From Sipunculus nudus (taxonomy: Eukaryota > Annelida > Sipuncula > Golfingiida > Sipunculidae): a stretch of DNA of 64,000 nucleotides. Each line of letters starts with the position of its first letter. Position 1 is the first letter of the stretch. The DNA is taken from NCBI GenBank assembly GCA_026874595.1, contig CM049307.1, forward strand, positions 72,520,643 to 72,584,642, in the 5' to 3' direction. Below, piece after piece: positions 1 to 11,700 of the stretch. The notes under the pieces were generated by a model. That model worked only from the letters and a program-made list of their open reading frames with translations. It made no database searches and was not told where the DNA came from. The translations under genes and the position numbers were made by a program.

Positions 1-1024
1 TTTAGCCAAACATTTCATCTCAGGTCTTTCATCTTGCACATATAGTTCACCTGCCAAGAGAGGAAGAACCCTATCAGTTTTGAGGTCACAAGGTCAAAGG
101 TGAAGGTCACAGGAGCCATCTGTCCAAAAATTAGTTTCTGGATGATAATTCCATCTTTTACTGATGTATGGATTTCAAACTTGGCTTTGTTATTGACCCA
201 TTAGAAAAGCAAGACCCAAATTGATTTTAGGGTCATGAGGTCAAAAAGGTCAAGGTCACAGGAAACCTCTTTAAAAAGATTATGGATGCATTTTCAGCCA
301 AACAATTCATCTCAGATCTTTCCTCTTGCACATATAGTTCACCTGCCAAGAGTGGAAGACCCCTATCAATTTTGAGGTCACAAGGTCAAAGATGAAGGTC
401 ACAGGAGCCATATGTCCAAAAATTAGTTTCTGGATGATAATTCCTGCTTTTATTGATGTATGGATTTCAAACTTGACTTGTATATGTCCCATTGGAAAAG
501 TAAGACCAAAATTGATTTTGGGGTCATGAGGTCAAAGGTCAAGGTCACAGGACACATCTTAAAAAGAGGTGGGTGCATTTTCAGCCAAACATTTCATCTC
601 ATATCTTTCATCTTGCACAAATAGTTCTCCTGCCAAGAGGATGAACACTATCAATTTTGAGGTCACAAGGTCAAAGGTGAAGGTCACAGGAGCCATCTGT
701 CCAAAAATAAGTTTCTGGATGATAATTCCTGCTTTATTGATGTATAGATTTCAATCTTGACTTGCATATGTCCCATTGGAAAAGCAAGACCCAAATTGAT
801 TTTGGGGTTATGAGATCAAAGGTCAAGGTCACAGGACACATCTTTAAAAAGATCAAGGTCACAGGACCAACATCTTCAACAAGATTGTGGATCTTTATAT
901 GGAATAAACAATAGATATGCCAAGTGTCAGTATATGCTGCTAAAAATGGGGGTCTGTTCTTGTAGGAGGGGGGCCTACTATGTCTGGGGATACTCTGGTA
1001 CCTGCGGTGCCAAGAAATGTCTAG
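1..1024 (+). mobile_element. Helitron-like non-autonomous element, family D (5' end outside window)
   Basis: Tandem units of about 290 bp (marker 'gaaggtcacaggagccatct' near 100, 395 and 680) are followed by the inverted subterminal repeat TGTCTGGGGATAC (981-993). Next come a hairpin (GGTACC/GGTGCC with TGC loop, 997-1011) and CTAG at 1021-1024, then T. A hairpin about 10 nt before CTAG is the Helitron 3' signature. A second, complete copy is at 24635-26708. Confidence 0.65.
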
Positions 1025-1634
1025 TTTTTCCTTGTTATTACAAACCCCAGTTTGTTCAGTAAACACGGTAAGTTAATTGTCTGACCTGTACATTTTCTGG
1101 TCTGTGTGGTGCTGTTGTATATATGCCCTCAGGGAATATCTCAAACATAACAAAAGCAGGTGATCACAGTTTGTGGCCATTGTTCCTCAATTTTTTATGT
1201 TGTGTTTGAATTTGCTTACAAGCTTGGATGGAATAGGTTAAACCCGCAGCAGGGAGTAGGTTTTCTTCTTGTGTTGAGGAGGAAGTAGTCTGACTGTGAC
1301 AGTGACTGTCAATTTGGACCCTGATAAATATGTCTGTACAACAAATCCTCTGCTTGGTGATGGAGGTTGGCTGGGGAGACTGGATTTGGATTTAACTGGA
1401 CTTAGCTAAGTTTATTTTAAGGATATATTAATATTCATTAAAGTATATAGACTGGACTGCAAACTGGTGGCTTGACATTGTAAGCAATAAATCTTCATGA
1501 TTCTGTTCCCAGACTTGTTTTAGACCATTGGAGACAGTCCGCCTGCCACTGAACCAGGAGTAGTTCTGATATAACTGAATCTGATGTTCTTGTAAGTTAA
1601 ATATATTTATAATGATTTATTTACTTCATTACAG
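1025..1634. other. Gene-free stretch upstream of the NDST coding exon
   Basis: No ORF or repeat recognised apart from the polypyrimidine-AG acceptor ending at 1634. Probably intron between an unseen 5'UTR exon and 1635. Confidence 0.4.
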
Positions 1635-2790
1635 GGAGCTCTTGCTGACAGAGTGTCTGCCACCAGGAGGTCATGCATCCCAGGGAGAGTGATACAGGAG
1701 ATGGTTCAGGATGCGGGGATATGAAGGACAACGGAAGATAGGCATTTGTGTACACTACATTACCAACATGTACAAGCTGCTGACCAGAAAGCGTCTCGGT
1801 GACATGTTCACCAAGTTGTGTTACGTCAAACAGCCAACAATAACCAAAGGGATCATCATCGCTTTACTTATGAGTGTGGCATCGTTACTATGTCTCTCAT
1901 ACTCAGTGTCTAATTTCCATTGGCGAACAATAGAGCGCTCTCCGCCGCAGCCACAGATCCGCTGTAGAGCCGGCAAGTTGTCTGGTCACCATGGAAGTAT
2001 GGGTCCAAAAGACCATACCACAAGTGCGAGCTTGAGAATCAACAATATAGTATTGGTGCTTGTAGAGACGCAGTATTCCAGACTAGGTCAGGAAATTATA
2101 CATATGCTGGAGGCCATGAGGATCAGCTATAAAGCTGAATTAGCAGGAAAAAGTTTACCTTATTTAACTCGCATGGATAAGGGGAAGTATGGTGTTATCT
2201 TATTTGAACGTCTTGAATCCTACCTCAAAATGGACAAATGGAACAGACAGCTGTTGGATAAATACTGTCGTGAATATAATGTGGGCATTATTGCATTTAC
2301 ACTAGCTACAGAATCACCACAGATAAATAAGGAAGTGACGGGCTTCCCATTAAGCATTAATACAAATCTAGCCATGAAAGATTTTGAAATCAACACAGAA
2401 TCTGATATATTGCGGGTTACGAAGGCTACAGAAACAGTACATGGGTCATTACCTGGTCAAGACTGGACGGTTTTTATGACAAATCACTCGACGTATACAC
2501 CTCTAGCGTGTGCCAGGACACAGTCGGCCAGCCTTGTGAGGGATAAAACAAAACTTGATGAATATCGTTATATCACTGCTGTACAAGATTTGGGTCTTTT
2601 TGATGGTATTCAGAGGATATTTTTTGGTAACAGTTTTAAGTTCTGGCTACACAGACCCTTGTTCATAGACGCATTGTCGTATCTTTCCCATGGAAAGTTT
2701 AGCATTCCTCTTGAGCGCTATGTGCTCATTGATATTGATGATATATTTGTTGGTCGGCAGGGCACGCGCATGAAACCAAAAGATGTACAG
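1635..2790 (+). CDS. NDST: NDST first coding exon (5'UTR end, anchor, N-terminal deacetylase region)
   Basis: Acceptor ttacttcattacag precedes 1635, so at least one non-coding exon lies upstream. Coding runs 1711-2790 (residues 1-360, 1080 nt) and ends in phase 0 before gtaggt. The tail is basic, then about 20 hydrophobic residues (47-66) give a type II anchor. It continues through the luminal stem to [10 protein letters not shown]. More than a third of the protein is in this exon. Met1 starts 19 nt after an in-frame stop; Met20 in the context ACCAACATG would give an 890-aa protein with a short tail more like vertebrate NDSTs. Confidence 0.93.
1673..1741 (+). promoter_or_regulatory. Short upstream ORF overlapping the NDST start
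   Basis: An ATG at 1673 opens a 22-codon frame, different from NDST, ending in TAG at 1739-1741. It overlaps Met1 (1711) but stops before Met20 (1768). A second out-of-frame ATG at 1701 stops at once. Scanning ribosomes that use the first uORF could only reinitiate at Met20 or later, so the uORF may decide the start. This is inferred from arrangement only. Confidence 0.4.
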
Positions 2791-5700
2791 GTAGGTCTAC
2801 AACATACTCAGATGGTTACACATTTACCATTTATTAATATTATTTATTCTATACAACATGATTCTGTGCCAAAGGTAATGTGGAACAAGTGTTAAATCCT
2901 TTCAATTCTTTAAGCAATATGAACTCTGCCCAGGGTGAGTAAAGAGAAGTCACACAGGTATTGGTCTTGTGTTGAACAGCACACACAACACTGCAGCATT
3001 TACACTTGATCTGTCATTTCTGTTGAACAGGGCACAACACTGCAGCATTCACACTTTATCTGTCATCCTTGATGAACAGGGCACAACACTGCCTTGTTCT
3101 CATTTTATCAGTCATCTCTGTTGAAAATGGCACACAACACTGCAGCATTCACACTAAACCGTCATCTCTGTTGAACAGGACACAACACTGCAGTGTTCAC
3201 ACTTTAACCATCATCTCTGTTGAACAGGGCACAACACTGCAGTGTTCACACTTTATCAGTCATCTCTGTAGAACATGGCACACAACTCTGCATTGTTCAC
3301 ATTTGATCAGTCATCTCTGTGTAACAGGGCACTGCACTGCAGCGTTCACACTTTATCTGTCATCCTTGTTGAACAGGACACAACACTGCAGCATTCACAC
3401 TTGATCTGTCATTTCTGTTGAACAGGGCACAACACTGCAGCATTCACAATTTGTCAGTCATCTCTGTGTAACAGGGCACTGCACTGCAGCGTTCAATCTT
3501 GATCTGTCATCTCTGTTTAGCAGGCACAACACTGCAGCATTCACACTTTATGTGTCATCTCTGTTGAACAGGGCACAAAACTGCAGCTTTCACACTTTAA
3601 CCGTCATCTCTGTTGAACAGGACACAACACTGCAGCTTTCGAACTTTAACTGTCATCTCTGTTGAACAGGGCACAACACTGCAGTGTTCACACTTTATCA
3701 GTCATCTCTGTTGAACAGGGCACAAAACTGCAGTGTTCACACTTTATCAGTCATCTCTGTAGAACATGGCACACAACTCTGCATTGTTCACATTTGATCA
3801 GTCATCTCTGTGTAACAGGGCACTGCACTGCAGCGTTCACACTTTATCTGTCATCCTTGTTGAACAGGACACAACACTGCAGCATTCACACTTGATCTGT
3901 CATTTCTGTTGAACAGGGCACAACACTGCAGCATTCACAATTTGTCAGTCATCTCTGTGTAACAGGGCACACAACACTGCAGCGTTCACTCTTGATCTGT
4001 CATCTCTGTTTTGCAGGCACAACACTGCAGCATTCACACTTGATCTGTCATCTCTGTTTAGCAGGGCACAACACTGCAGCATTCACACTTGATATGTCAT
4101 CTCTGGTAAACAGTGCACTCAACACTGCAGTGTACATACATGCATCCCTTACATTATGCTTCAGCATTGAAGCCTGTTTGCTTTGTATTTGTTGCCATCA
4201 CTGACACTAGGTATTTACAGTTTCATGATTATGATCAATCTGTCTTTTTAAGCTCTTAGTTTTAAACTACATTTACATATAAACAGCATTCCAGGTTCAT
4301 TAAGGACACGTTTTATAAATGCAGAGTGAAAGACGTTTTTGTTGTTTCATACGTCTAGTATGTATTGTGCTTTTTTAGCTCAGCTGACTATAAGTCATCT
4401 GAGCTATAGTCGTGGTCCTTTGTCCGTCGTCCGGCCGTTAACAGGGCATGTTTTAAAACCGTTGGACCTATGAATCCAAAACTTTGCATACCATTAGATG
4501 TCCCCAAAATCTCCTACCATACCGAAAATTGGGTCATTAGGACTTTGTTCCTTCGAGATATTAAGGAAAAACCTCCGTTTTCCATAAAAAAACCATTGTT
4601 ACACTCAAGGCTGCCTTATATCAAAACCACTGATCTGTTTTTGATCATATTTAGTATTCATATTCTTCCATACACTTTCTATAAACAAACTAAAAATTAG
4701 GTCAGTATTGGGTATTATTTTGAAGTTATGGGCCCAAATATAATGCATTTTTTAAAAAATCAGGAAATATATTTACTCACCTAACATAAGAATTGCTGAA
4801 GCTGGAGACTTTTTTTCCAGGAATATAACTTATATAATTAAGATTCAATTGCTTACCCAAAATTAGATCTGAATTTTGCTAATTTGTCAAGTTATTAGCA
4901 TAAATAAAAAATCAATACCCTAAATTTTGTCCAACTTTGGCAATGGCACGTTTTTTCCCTGTAAGCACTCTTGATTTAATTTTCACAACATATATGCATA
5001 AGGATATAAATGTATTAAAATACTGAAATTTCAAAGGAATTGATTGAAAGGAGTAGCTTTAATTCATGTTTCCATACACCATGTCAAGTGTTGTTTACAT
5101 CTAGCCCACCTGGTAGTACAGCCTTCACTTGCATTATGTAATTGACCCCAGGCAGCTTGCCTTTGCTCAGCTTGGCCACTACTAGCAGGCTTCCCCTCTG
5201 CCCTGCACCCCCCCCCCCCCCCCAGATGGTGCATTAACTAGATGAATGTTATAATTTTCTGTATTTTATTTTATTCTTGGCTATGCTACATTTTAGATTT
5301 TGTATTGTACAACCAGGGTTACAATGATTAAAGTGCATATTGAATTGTGTCCACAAAGTGGTGTATTGGTATGAAAGTGTGGATGTTAATCAGATAAGTA
5401 ATTCCTTACTTCAGAAGAGTAAAAACTTCACCAGGTGTGAAATTGACTATTAATTCCAGTAATAAATTATAGCTGAGATAGTAATTAGCACGATGATATT
5501 GTTTGTCCCTCATTCAACCAACAGTGTGTATACTTTATTTGAATAGATGTTTTTAATTTATCAAATTTACTGAATCTTTTATTTCATTTCAGTGAATAAA
5601 ATTAAGCATGTACTGAAAACTCCAATGTGCAAAACTTTTTAATAGTGATTCAAGGAATAATCTTGTAGATGCCATGTTGTGGCATTATTTTCTTTTAAAT

Positions 5701-8700
5701 TCAGTTTAAACATTTGTGATTTAAAAATAATAAAATATATGTCTATGCTACACTCTGGATATATAATGATTGCAACTTGGAATTCTAATATTATAACTTA
5801 TATTTTCAGTTTTTTTATTACAAATTTATAAAACTTGTAAATAAAAAAAATGAATCAGATAAAAACTATGTTGGTTTGTGATATCAGATGGTGTTGTAAT
5901 GTTCTGTTTCTCTTGAAGGCTTTACTGCTGACTCAAGAGAGATTACAAGAGTCTATAGATGGGTTCCGCTTTAACCTCGGGTTCTCAGGGAAATATTACC
6001 AACACGGCACGGACGAGGAAAATGAAGGAGATGACCTCCTGCTTGGTGAGCACTCACAGGAAATGTCACAATAAATGATGGCTACCTGAGTAGATCACTG
6101 GTCTGGTTGGTTATAAGGGCCGGCTGTCAGAAAATGTTACATCAGTTTTTGCCCGGGTGTTGTCATCAGTTATCTTACTATCAAGAAAAATGTCAATATT
6201 GTTTACAAGTTTGGGGTTTATGATTTATTCCTGCAGCACTGAACATTATAATGTAAACAATTTATTTAAATATCCACTCATGTTGGCTTTGTTTACATCC
6301 ATGGTAAGGCGGTGATTGTAAACATTTATTTTATGGATCATTTGTTGCTGAATCCATCAGTACGTTTTCTGATACTTAGCAGATCCATTGGTATTTTAAA
6401 TTCTTTCTTGTCAGATCCTTTGATTATCATATCAGTTCTCTTGGATCAGTCATCTTCATACTATATCAAGTCTGTGGCTGCCCTTTCACAGACCTTGATT
6501 CAGTGACCTGCTATATCACCTATTTCATAAGAAAAAAGGAACAAGGCAATTAAACTAATCAGATGATTGTGTACACTTGGTTTACATTGACCTCTGGTGT
6601 GATGTTTCATTTGCATGTTGATTCATTTTGCAAAGTGGACTATTAGTAATATATATAATTAATGAATACAAATGTTAAAATGTCAGTCACTGATTAAGAA
6701 CATCATATTAATATTTTGTTTGATGAATTTGAGTATTATCTTTCATTCTTCAACACTTATCAGAGTTTGCTTCTTTCAATATTTCAGCCAATAAAGATAA
6801 ATTTTGGTGGTTTCCACACATGTGGAAGCACACACAGCCACACAAATATGAAAATATTACCCAGCTTACAGTGGACATGATGAGCAACTACTACTTTGCC
6901 AAGGTGAGCAAACTCATGTTTATTATCAGAGCCAACATTTCAGATATATATTCTTCAAAGTTAAATTTCCATGTTCTGCTAATTACACTTAAACCATAGG
7001 AACATGAAACAAATGAGAGCTATTAATTGTTTAATGGTTGAGATGAAATTAACATGAAACGAATGTGAACCCTTTTAAATGTAAGATATTTGAGAATTTA
7101 ATCAGCAAAATGAAGAAAAATACTTATAAAAGTAAAACATGAAAAGATAACATGTTTAACAGTAGTTGAAAATAGTCTCAACAGTGTTAATACTATGTCA
7201 TTAAAGAAATGTCTCTCCTTTTTGATATGCCTAGATTTCAGAGTTGGTCAGGGTCAGTGATTATTATTTGGCCTCCATTGTTTCTCATTGTCATTCAGAT
7301 TAAGTGTTGTCTGTTTTCAGGAACACGGGTTAACCGTGGACACGGGATATGCTGTGGCACCTCATCATTCTGGGGTGTACCCAGTCCATGACCCACTGTA
7401 TAAAGTGTGGAAGAAGGTCTGGGGTATCAACGTAACCAGCACAGAGGAATATCCCCACCTACGCCCTGCAAGGGGACGAAGGGGCTTCATTCATAAGCAT
7501 ATCATGGTACATAAGTTGTTTTTCTCATTGGTTATGCCACATGGATTTCAAGCTGATCAGCACTTCCCTAGGAATGTAATACTGTTAAATGTAATATGCG
7601 TAAAATTACCAGCCATGTTTAAATCTTTTTAGCTCAGCTGACTGTACATCAACTGAGCTATAGGGATGGTCCATTGTCTGTCTGCCAGACTTGCACATTT
7701 TTAAACCTTTGGCCCTATAAATTCTGAAGTTCAACATAGTTAAATGACCCTAAATTCTCCTACCAGACCAGGAACTTGAACACTGTTACTTTGCTGCTTC
7801 AAGAAATGCGGGAAATCCTCCATTTTCCTTGGAAACCTATTGTTACATTTTTAAACTGCCTACTGTCAAACTGCTGGGATTGTTTTGTTTATATTTTGCA
7901 CAAATAATTTTTTACATATATTATATAATTCTGGTCGAGCTAACTGCCTCCATTATTTTATGCTGTCTTATCTAATTCTTAGTCAAAGTATGTACATCTA
8001 CAGAGAAATGCTCCATGACACAGGGGGGGGGGGGGAGGGCATTATTTCCCAAGAAAGTAGTTAATTCACTCTGGTGCAGATCTTGGACAGGACTGACCCT
8101 GTTAAAATGTGCCCTGTCCAGCAGCCTGTAGACTGAAATGTGCCCTGTCCAGCAGACTGTAGACTGAAATGTGCCCTGTCCAGCAGCCTGTAGACTGAAA
8201 TGTGCCCTGTCCAGCAGCCTGTAGACTGAAATGGAAAAGCCTTGTAAAATATGTTACAGTAAACTGAATATGTAAGTCTTTTTCTGCTCATGGTGTCATA
8301 AGGTTAAATAATAAAGAAAATATACCAAATATATCTTGATATGCCTGTAAAGCCTGTCAATGATGAGATGACTTGCCGTGACTTGCTGTGCAGGTACTAC
8401 CCAGACAGACCTGTGGCTTGTTCACACACACCATACTCTATGACCAGTATCCGGGAGGCAGTCAGCGTCTTGAGGACAGTATTCGTGGAGGAGAGCTATT
8501 CCAGACATTCCTGTATAACCCTGTAAGTTCACTGATATCATATGCCACGTCTGCTCCATGTTCTGAGTAAAATGTTTAAAAGATCAGTTACATTTCAGTA
8601 GGAATTCAGGTTTCAACTAGTGTTGGGATGATGTGGGTTTTTGATATCATGATAATTATTCAAATTTTATCGCGATAAACCGTGATATCGCGATATTTTT

Positions 8701-11700
8701 AATTATATATAATGGCATTAATAAGCCATCAATAATGATATTTATAACAACCACCTTTAAAGTCTTGACTTTATACAAGGTGTTAAGTGTTGATATCATT
8801 TATACCTATTGTGCCAGTACTACAGAATGACTCATTAAGTGATGTAAGTTGCATGAAGGTCCTGTAGGTGTGCAAGCTTGAGGCACGGGAAGTCCTGCCC
8901 CCATCGTCGAGTCACGCTTGTCAGAACTTTCCATCAGTTTCCTATAGCTACATAAAAGCCGGAGAATCCCGGCGAATTTTCGGAGAGTGCGTCATACCAA
9001 TCATGGCTAAATATACCATCCCAATTTTATATGGCAAAATATGCAACCCGTATGGAATGTTCGATTCAGTGGTGACACTTTTATGTTGACATTTTCGTTC
9101 CATGCAATAAAAGCATAAATATGTGTATTTATTGCTCTTTCAGTAAAATGCTATTTTCTCCTGGAATTCTCAAGCTTTTGTCCTCTCTGAATCATCCTGC
9201 TACTTCCGGATATTTCCGACTAATCTGAAGTCTGTAAGCACACGGTTCAACCCACACGCGTGTATTCAAATACATGTGGTTTATGAAAATCAATGTGTTT
9301 CTTTGAAATAAAATTATTTTGAACCTCAAGGGCTTGCTTGTGAACCAAAATCGTGAAAAAAAATTGATATTGTGGTATCGCGATAATAGGAAAGTTGACG
9401 GTATGATAACCGTAGCTGTCAGATATCGTGATAATATCGTATACCGGTAACCGTCCCAACCCTAGTTTCAACAACTACAGACATTTTTTTATTAGAATTT
9501 ATGAGTGGAAGTTGTAAATTTTCCTCATTTATTTTTCTGTTTTTGTACATTTTAAAACTTGGACAAATATAAACAAAAATGAATGGTATGATTATAGAAT
9601 AGTTGCCTTCCCGGTTTACTTCCAAGGATAATGTCAAAAGTTGCATATGTCAAAAAAATATTCACTTAAGGTTTTACATATCAGTTTATCACCACTCATT
9701 TAAACTCTGTCCCCTTTAAGTATATCACCCTCTTTGGCATGGAAACTATTCCCTTCATACAAATAAATTTTCTAGCAGGCACCTATTCTATAATTGCTCT
9801 AATTTATTATTATTTATACATATCACTTTTAGAATTTTTCAATTATTCATCCAGATAAGTAATTTTGGTTCCTGATGATGAAACTTAATGAATACAAACC
9901 ATAATAAACTGTAGTACATTCTCAGGATTAGATGAGCTTTGCTTCAAGGTTTTTCACACAGAGAGTCTTTACAAATGCTGTCACAGGTGGAAAGAATGAC
10001 AAGCATGAAAACTTGTCTGTGATTACAGAGCATGCTTTAAAATTGCAGGTTCTAATAGACAGACAGATACATGTATAGATACAGATAGTTGTTGAAAATT
10101 GAGTCACTGGCATATAATGCAATACATTTAAACATGTATTCACTTAGAAATCATCTGTATTTGTGTACCCTATGAGGAATTTGTTTGGATCCAGGAACAC
10201 TTATCATAAACAAGAATGCAGGCTGTCTTAATATTTTGTTCTTGCCTTAATGCTGTCTCCTCGGTAACAAACAGGAGAGCTCAGATGGGCCCTTGACATA
10301 AATGTTGAAAGATCCAGACCAGGATTACCTGAATCAGCACATTGATTTGTCTTTTGTGTGTTTGTGTATTTAAGGTTTGAGTAACAATCCATGATGCAGT
10401 TGTATTCTGGCATTTATTTTCTGATTTGAGCAAAAAGAATTTAATTTGTGAAAACACTCAAGGGTATACACATATCCATAGATTTATGGTGCATTTTCTT
10501 TATATGGTCTAAATGTTTGTTATGTGCAGACTGTACATTTGTAAGAAGTCTCAGTTTGAGCCAGCTTTTGGTCTCTTCTAATGTTGTAATCTTGATTTTT
10601 TTCATTTCCAGGTAAATGTTTTTATGACACATCTTTCAAATTTTGGAAATGACCGCTTGGCACTTTACACATTTGAGAGTGTAACAAAGTTTATAAAATG
10701 CTGGACGAACCTCCAGTTGAAGACCCTGCGCCCCATCAAACTGGCACAGCTCTACTTCAATATGTACCCAGAGGAGGTCAATCCTATATGGCAGGTATGT
10801 ACTAAATCTGAAAATATAATAAAGTGTACTTCAGTACATAACGCTAGAAATCAGTCCAAAATGGAAGGCAGGTATTACACCCTGAACATGTAAAAAAGTG
10901 TACTTCAGTACATAACACTAGAAATCAGTCCAAAATGGAAGGCAGGTATTACACTCTTAACATGAAATAAAGTGGACTTCAGTACAGAACACAAGAAATC
11001 AGTCCAAAATTGAAGGCAGGTAATACACTCTGAACATGTAAAAAAGTGTACTTCAGTACATAACACTAGAAATCAGTCCAAAATGGAAGGCAGGTATTAC
11101 ACTCTTTACATGTAATAAAGTGGACTTAATTTACTAACAGTAGATATCAATCCAATATGGTAGGTATGTACTACACTCTGATCATGTATTAAAGTATTCT
11201 TCAAGACATAACAGTGAAAATCAGTCCAATATGGAAGGTAAGTATTACACACTGAACATATAAAAGAATATACTTCAGGATATACCTATGAAATTAGGGC
11301 TTGACATGAATGCTCATCTACCTTCCTGTGGCAAGTAAAAGATATAGAAAATGGTAGTGCAACAAAAAAATCTAATTCTACTTGCCCGAATGGTTAAATA
11401 AAAACTGTTACCCAAAGGTCCAAATGTAAACTAATCTTGAGTCAGCCATTTTCTTTCTTTGAGAAGTAAAATCATATTGATAATACCTCTTTATCTTAAA
11501 CTACCTGTATGTTTTTTTTCTTGTACAAATTATACTAAAGAGATTATAATTAACAGAGCTACAAAAATGTATGAAGTAAGTAGTTTATACACAAAAGGTT
11601 ACACTCACAATAAAATGGGAATCAATTAGTGTACAAGTTCTGGTATGTGATACACATTTTCAAGGGAACTGAAAAAAATGTAATTTTTCTGCAGGAATGG

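Noticed and set aside
3069-4204. Open frames of 70-111 codons with repeating peptides
   Set aside because: They are produced by the ~50-bp minisatellite in NDST intron 1; no splice or start context supports coding.
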